This document shows, one piece after another, positions 61,187 through 64,000 of a stretch of DNA of 64,000 nt (positions are counted from its first letter, which is position 1; the number at the start of each line of letters is the position of its first letter). The notes under the pieces are model-generated. The model did not search any database. It was given only the letters and a program-made list of their open reading frames with translations, and was not told the origin of the DNA. The position numbers and the translations under genes are program-made. Location: contig JAYVUK010000033.1 in assembly GCA_043787975.1 (NCBI GenBank), positions 1-64,000 on the forward strand. Direction: 5' to 3'. The stretch is from JAPLDA01 sp043787975 (GTDB lineage Bacteria > Bacteroidota > Bacteroidia > AKYH767-A > 2013-40CM-41-45).

Positions 61187-62119
61187 AAAGTATTAAGTGC
61201 TGATTTAAACTTTCTTGCCATTCCTGAACCTGAGCTTTGTTCTTACGAAAAATCTAAATTCGTAATTCAACAGGTTCCTTACGAACATACTTCATCTTAC
61301 CTGGGTGGATCAGCAAAAGGTCCGAAAGCAATCGTAGATGCTTCTCATTTTGTAGAATTTTATGATGAGGAACTTGATAGAGAAACCTATAAGAGTTGTG
61401 GTATAGCCACGCTTCCGGAAATTGATTTTAAAAATAAAGTTGATGCTGAAGCGATTGAATTGATAGAATCAGAAACTGATAAACTGATCAACGATGGCAA
61501 GTATGTAGTTTCGATAGGAGCGGAGCACACTGTGACCTTGGGCTTTGTAAAAGCGCATGCGAAGAAGTACCGGAATCTTTCTGTCTTGCAAATTGATGCT
61601 CACTCTGATTTGCGTTCTTCCTACCACGACAATATTTATTCTCATGCGTCGGTGATGGCAAGAATTCACGATCTGAATATTTCACTTACACAAATTGGAA
61701 TTCGAGCTCAGTGTAAGGAAGAAGCTGACCTCATTAAATCATCTGACAATATCCACACCTTTTATGCCCATCAAATCCGAAATCAAAAACCGCCAAAGGC
61801 GAGTCTCGCTGGAAGCGGATCCGAAATTCGAAATCCTTCGTGGATGGATGAAGCAATTGCCACACTTTCTGAAAATGTTTATTTGACCATTGATGCTGAT
61901 GGTTTTGATCCGGCTGTAATTCCTGCTGTGGGAACAGCCGAACCGAATGGATTGTTCTGGGTTGAAACACTAATGTTCCTTCAGAAGGTTTTTACAGCAA
62001 AAAATGTTGTCGGATTTGATGTGGTCGAGTGTGCTCCCATCGAAGGACAAATATTGTCTGAATACACGCTCGCAAAACTAATTTATCGCTTGATCGGGTA
62101 TCGTCTGTCGGCAAAATAA
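61184..62119 (+). CDS. Agmatinase/arginase-family ureohydrolase (SpeB-like)
   Basis: This 311-residue protein belongs to the Mn2+-dependent ureohydrolases. Metal-site motifs are SIGAEHTVTLGFVKAH, LQIDAHSDLRSSYHDNIYSH and LTIDADGFDPAVIP, with a conserved Glu in FDVVECAP. It would split agmatine to putrescine and urea, or act on a related guanidino compound. Residues about 200-219 (NQKPPKASLAGSGSEIRNPS) look inserted between two conserved segments (FYAHQIRN and WMDEAIATL); the DNA there is dense in palindromes and unlike the flanks. The insert should lie on a surface loop. No arginine decarboxylase is nearby. Confidence 0.88.
   Translation: MKVLSADLNFLAIPEPELCSYEKSKFVIQQVPYEHTSSYLGGSAKGPKAIVDASHFVEFYDEELDRETYKSCGIATLPEIDFKNKVDAEAIELIESETDKLINDGKYVVSIGAEHTVTLGFVKAHAKKYRNLSVLQIDAHSDLRSSYHDNIYSHASVMARIHDLNISLTQIGIRAQCKEEADLIKSSDNIHTFYAHQIRNQKPPKASLAGSGSEIRNPSWMDEAIATLSENVYLTIDADGFDPAVIPAVGTAEPNGLFWVETLMFLQKVFTAKNVVGFDVVECAPIEGQILSEYTLAKLIYRLIGYRLSAK
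61781..61840. repeat. Palindrome-rich in-frame insert in the agmatinase-family gene
   Basis: Sixty bases with several tight palindromes: CGCC-AAA-GGCG, CGAG-T-CTCG, GGATCC and CGAA-A-TTCG. It stays in frame. It recalls the protein-coding palindromic elements known from Rickettsia, though no sequence relation is claimed. Confidence 0.55.
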
Positions 62120-62177
62120 TTCGGATTCTTAGTAAGAAATTCTCTGTTGGGAACTGTTTGGTTTCTCCTGATTTTTC

Positions 62178-62209
62178 TTTCGCTCCTTTCAATGGAGTTA
62201 GTACTTTTG
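62178..62209 (+). promoter_or_regulatory. accC promoter
   Basis: TTTC (62178-62181), a 20-base spacer and TACTTTTG (62202-62209), an exact TAnnTTTG, 19 bases before the accC ATG. Confidence 0.6.
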
Positions 62210-62228
62210 CGTTCAACAGGTACAATTC

Positions 62229-63725
62229 ATGAAAAAGATACTGGTTGCAAATCGAGGAGAGATTGCATTGCGCATTATGCGAAGTGCGAGAGAAATGGGA
62301 ATAAAAACCGTTGCTGTTTTTTCTGAAGCAGATCGCAACGCTTTGCATGTACGTTATGCTGATGAAGCAGTCTTTATCGGACCGTCTCCTTCTAACCAGT
62401 CTTATCTTGTCATGGACAGGATTCTTGATGCAGCAAAGAAAACAAAAGCTGACGCCATTCACCCGGGTTATGGTTTTCTTTCTGAGAATGCTGATTTCGC
62501 TGACAAAATAAAAGCGGCAGGATTTATTTTCATCGGACCAACCGGTGATTCGATGCGTATGATGGGAAGCAAACTTGCTGCTAAAGCTACTGCTGAGAAA
62601 TACAACATTCCGTTGGTTCCAGGAACTTCCAAAGCGATTGATGATATTGAAGAAGCAAAAAAAGTTGCCCGTAAAATCGGTTTTCCGATTCTCATTAAAG
62701 CTTCTGCAGGTGGAGGTGGTAAAGGAATGCGTATCGTTCAGAATGAAAATGAATTTGAAGAGCAGATGAAACGGGCGGTGAGTGAAGCAATTTCTTCCTT
62801 CGGTGACGGAGCGGTCTTCATAGAACGTTATGTTTCGTCTCCGCGTCATATTGAAATACAGGTATTGGGTGATACGCATGGAAACGTTGTTCATTTGTTT
62901 GAACGTGAATGCAGCATTCAACGACGACATCAGAAGTTGGTAGAAGAAGCACCGTCATCTGTGTTGACTCTTGAAATTCGTGAAGCGATGGGAACATGCG
63001 CTGTCCAGGTTGCCAAAGCCTGCAAGTATGTCGGAGCCGGAACTGTTGAATTCCTGTTGGATGAAAAAAATAATTTTTATTTCCTGGAGATGAATACACG
63101 ATTGCAGGTTGAACATCCCGTCACGGAATTTATTACAGGATTGGATTTGGTGAAGGAGCAAATCAACATTGCACGTGGAGAAAAACTTTCTTTCAAACAA
63201 GAAGATTTGAAGATACAGGGACATGCGATTGAAATTCGTGTTTGCGCTGAAGATCCACAAAATGATTTTCTTCCGGACATCGGAACCTTGTCAACCTATA
63301 AAATTCCACAAGGTCCCGGGGTCCGCGTGGATGATGGTTTTGAAGAAGGAATGGATATTCCGATTTTCTATGATCCAATGATTTCCAAGTTGATTGTGTA
63401 TGGAAAAGATAGAAAGGAAGCGATAGAAAGAATGATTCGCGCCATCGATGAATATCACATCACCGGAGTTTCAACCACACTCGGCTTCAGTAGATTTGTG
63501 ATGCAACACGAAGCGTTTGTTTCGGGAAATTTTGATACAAATTTTGTAAAGAAATATTTCCAACCCGGAATGTTGAATGTGGAAGATGATGCTGCAACTG
63601 AAATTGCTGCCATGCTTGCCGTGAGAATGTTGCAGAAAAAAAATAGTGTTACGGCTTTGCATGAAAATCATTCAAATGGAAATCATTCTAAATGGAAAAT
63701 GAACAGAGCATCATTCCGCGAGTAA
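62229..63725 (+). CDS. accC: Biotin carboxylase subunit AccC (acetyl/acyl-CoA carboxylase)
   Basis: This 498-residue ATP-grasp enzyme carboxylates biotin on its carrier protein. It has the N-terminal ILVANRGEIALRIMRSAREM, the ATP loop ASAGGGGKGMRIV, the active-site stretch HIEIQVLGDTHGNVVHLFER followed by ECSIQRRHQK, and LEMNTRLQVEHPVTE. After the C-terminal domain there is an odd tail rich in His and Asn (LHENHSNGNHSKWKMNRASF), about 20 residues past the family's normal end. No accB (biotin carrier) gene adjoins it, so the partner is elsewhere. The main use is malonyl-CoA for fatty acids, or another acyl-CoA; the sequence alone does not decide. Confidence 0.93.
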   Translation: MKKILVANRGEIALRIMRSAREMGIKTVAVFSEADRNALHVRYADEAVFIGPSPSNQSYLVMDRILDAAKKTKADAIHPGYGFLSENADFADKIKAAGFIFIGPTGDSMRMMGSKLAAKATAEKYNIPLVPGTSKAIDDIEEAKKVARKIGFPILIKASAGGGGKGMRIVQNENEFEEQMKRAVSEAISSFGDGAVFIERYVSSPRHIEIQVLGDTHGNVVHLFERECSIQRRHQKLVEEAPSSVLTLEIREAMGTCAVQVAKACKYVGAGTVEFLLDEKNNFYFLEMNTRLQVEHPVTEFITGLDLVKEQINIARGEKLSFKQEDLKIQGHAIEIRVCAEDPQNDFLPDIGTLSTYKIPQGPGVRVDDGFEEGMDIPIFYDPMISKLIVYGKDRKEAIERMIRAIDEYHITGVSTTLGFSRFVMQHEAFVSGNFDTNFVKKYFQPGMLNVEDDAATEIAAMLAVRMLQKKNSVTALHENHSNGNHSKWKMNRASFRE

Positions 63726-63773
63726 ACTTTTTGTATTCATGATAGTTGGCACTTGTTTCGCTATGCGCTTTCC

Positions 63774-64000
63774 ATGCTAAAAAAAATATATTTTTTTACT
63801 TTAATTCCTCTCCTGAGTTTATTTTCTTTTTCAAAATTGTATTCACAGGATTCATTGAAAGTGGGAAAATATAAACTTCCAGCAATTATCATTGACGAAG
63901 ATACCATTCCTGTCATCAACCTTCCGGCCGTTACGGTATTTGATTTTGCTGATCCTGAGATCCTGAAAAATCTCCAGGCCTATTACCGCCTTCGTTTCAA
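63774..64000 (+). CDS. DUF4294-family exported protein, 3' partial
   Basis: The frame starts at the ATG at 63774 and runs off the window edge after about 75 residues. It opens with a signal peptide (MLKKIYFFTLIPLLSLFSF, cleavage near LYSQ), followed by the DUF4294-type start: a Glu/Asp-Asp stretch (IIIDEDTIPVINLPAVTVFD) and the beginning of a helical region (LQAYYRLRF). The family is confined mostly to Bacteroidota and has no known function; the protein is likely periplasmic. It is on the same strand as accC, 48 bp downstream. Confidence 0.72.
   Translation, partial: MLKKIYFFTLIPLLSLFSFSKLYSQDSLKVGKYKLPAIIIDEDTIPVINLPAVTVFDFADPEILKNLQAYYRLRF

Noticed and set aside
61992..62930. 312-codon open frame on the minus strand
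   Set aside because: It lies antisense to the end of the agmatinase-family gene and the start of accC, both strongly supported; its translation is Phe/Ser/His-rich with no domain. It is a shadow of codon bias.
1..64000. tRNA and rRNA genes
   Set aside because: I scanned intergenic regions by eye for T-loop signatures and rRNA-like stretches and found none; a tRNAscan run would be decisive.

Overview
This window looks like a chromosome segment from a member of the Bacteroidota, probably a free-living or sediment relative of the Sphingobacteriales/Chitinophagales (the finer placement is inference). The signs are type IX secretion (T9SS) C-terminal sorting domains of both type A and type B, SprB and PKD repeat adhesins, promoters of the Bacteroidota form (TTTG or TTTC, about 18-22 bases, TAnnTTTG), few Shine-Dalgarno sequences, and families largely confined to the phylum (DUF5723-OmpA, DUF6913, DUF4294). 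I see no rRNA, tRNA, prophage, classical insertion sequence or CRISPR array.

Layout. 1-8.5 kb: the end of a T9SS cargo gene, a 7TM-HD (PgpH-like) phosphodiesterase, a quinone-oxidoreductase-like dehydrogenase, and an oligopeptide-type ABC operon (binding lipoprotein, two oversized permeases, no ATPase). 8.7-15 kb: an ECF sigma factor, a one-TM protein with a type B T9SS sorting domain, a large SprB/PKD surface protein and a small Ig-like lipoprotein. 15-20.9 kb: dnaA, a 5'-nucleotidase split into two genes, an acyl-CoA thioesterase, a cation efflux protein and an M42 aminopeptidase. 21-27.3 kb: housekeeping genes ribD, prmC, ligA, a DUF6913 gene and dapA, interrupted by a GxxExxY nuclease-like gene set between inverted repeat arrays. 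27.4-41.6 kb: secreted and envelope proteins (M4 protease, Gly-rich protein, five-repeat PKD protein, DUF5723/TSP3/OmpA protein, a large propeller-like membrane protein), a frameshifted hsp20 gene and rnhB. 42-50.8 kb: an lpxD paralogue, a SpoIIE-type phosphatase, a BNR/YCF48-like secreted protein, a small tyrosine phosphatase plus GNAT pair, a Tat-exported M24 peptidase, an RlpA-like protein, a Nudix hydrolase and a DUF4199 protein. 50.9-64 kb: a geranylgeranyl-reductase-like flavoprotein, rplS, trmD, a LolD-like ATPase, a DinB-like protein, a propeller histidine kinase with its response regulator, sucC, a second GxxExxY gene, an agmatinase-family gene, accC and the start of a DUF4294 gene.

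The most unusual signal is the repeat landscape. Both GxxExxY genes, whose PD-(D/E)xK-like residues are visible, sit between short inverted repeats of 14/15 to 17/17 identity. The repeat sequence differs at the two loci but the arrangement is the same. Related repeat words occur alone elsewhere and seem to have entered coding sequence in prmC, in the agmatinase-family gene, and at the ends of trmD and sucC. Several hairpin repeats also recur between genes, one pair with compensatory base changes. The other notable system is the sigma factor / membrane-tethered sorting-domain protein / SprB adhesin cluster, which could link secretion status to transcription.
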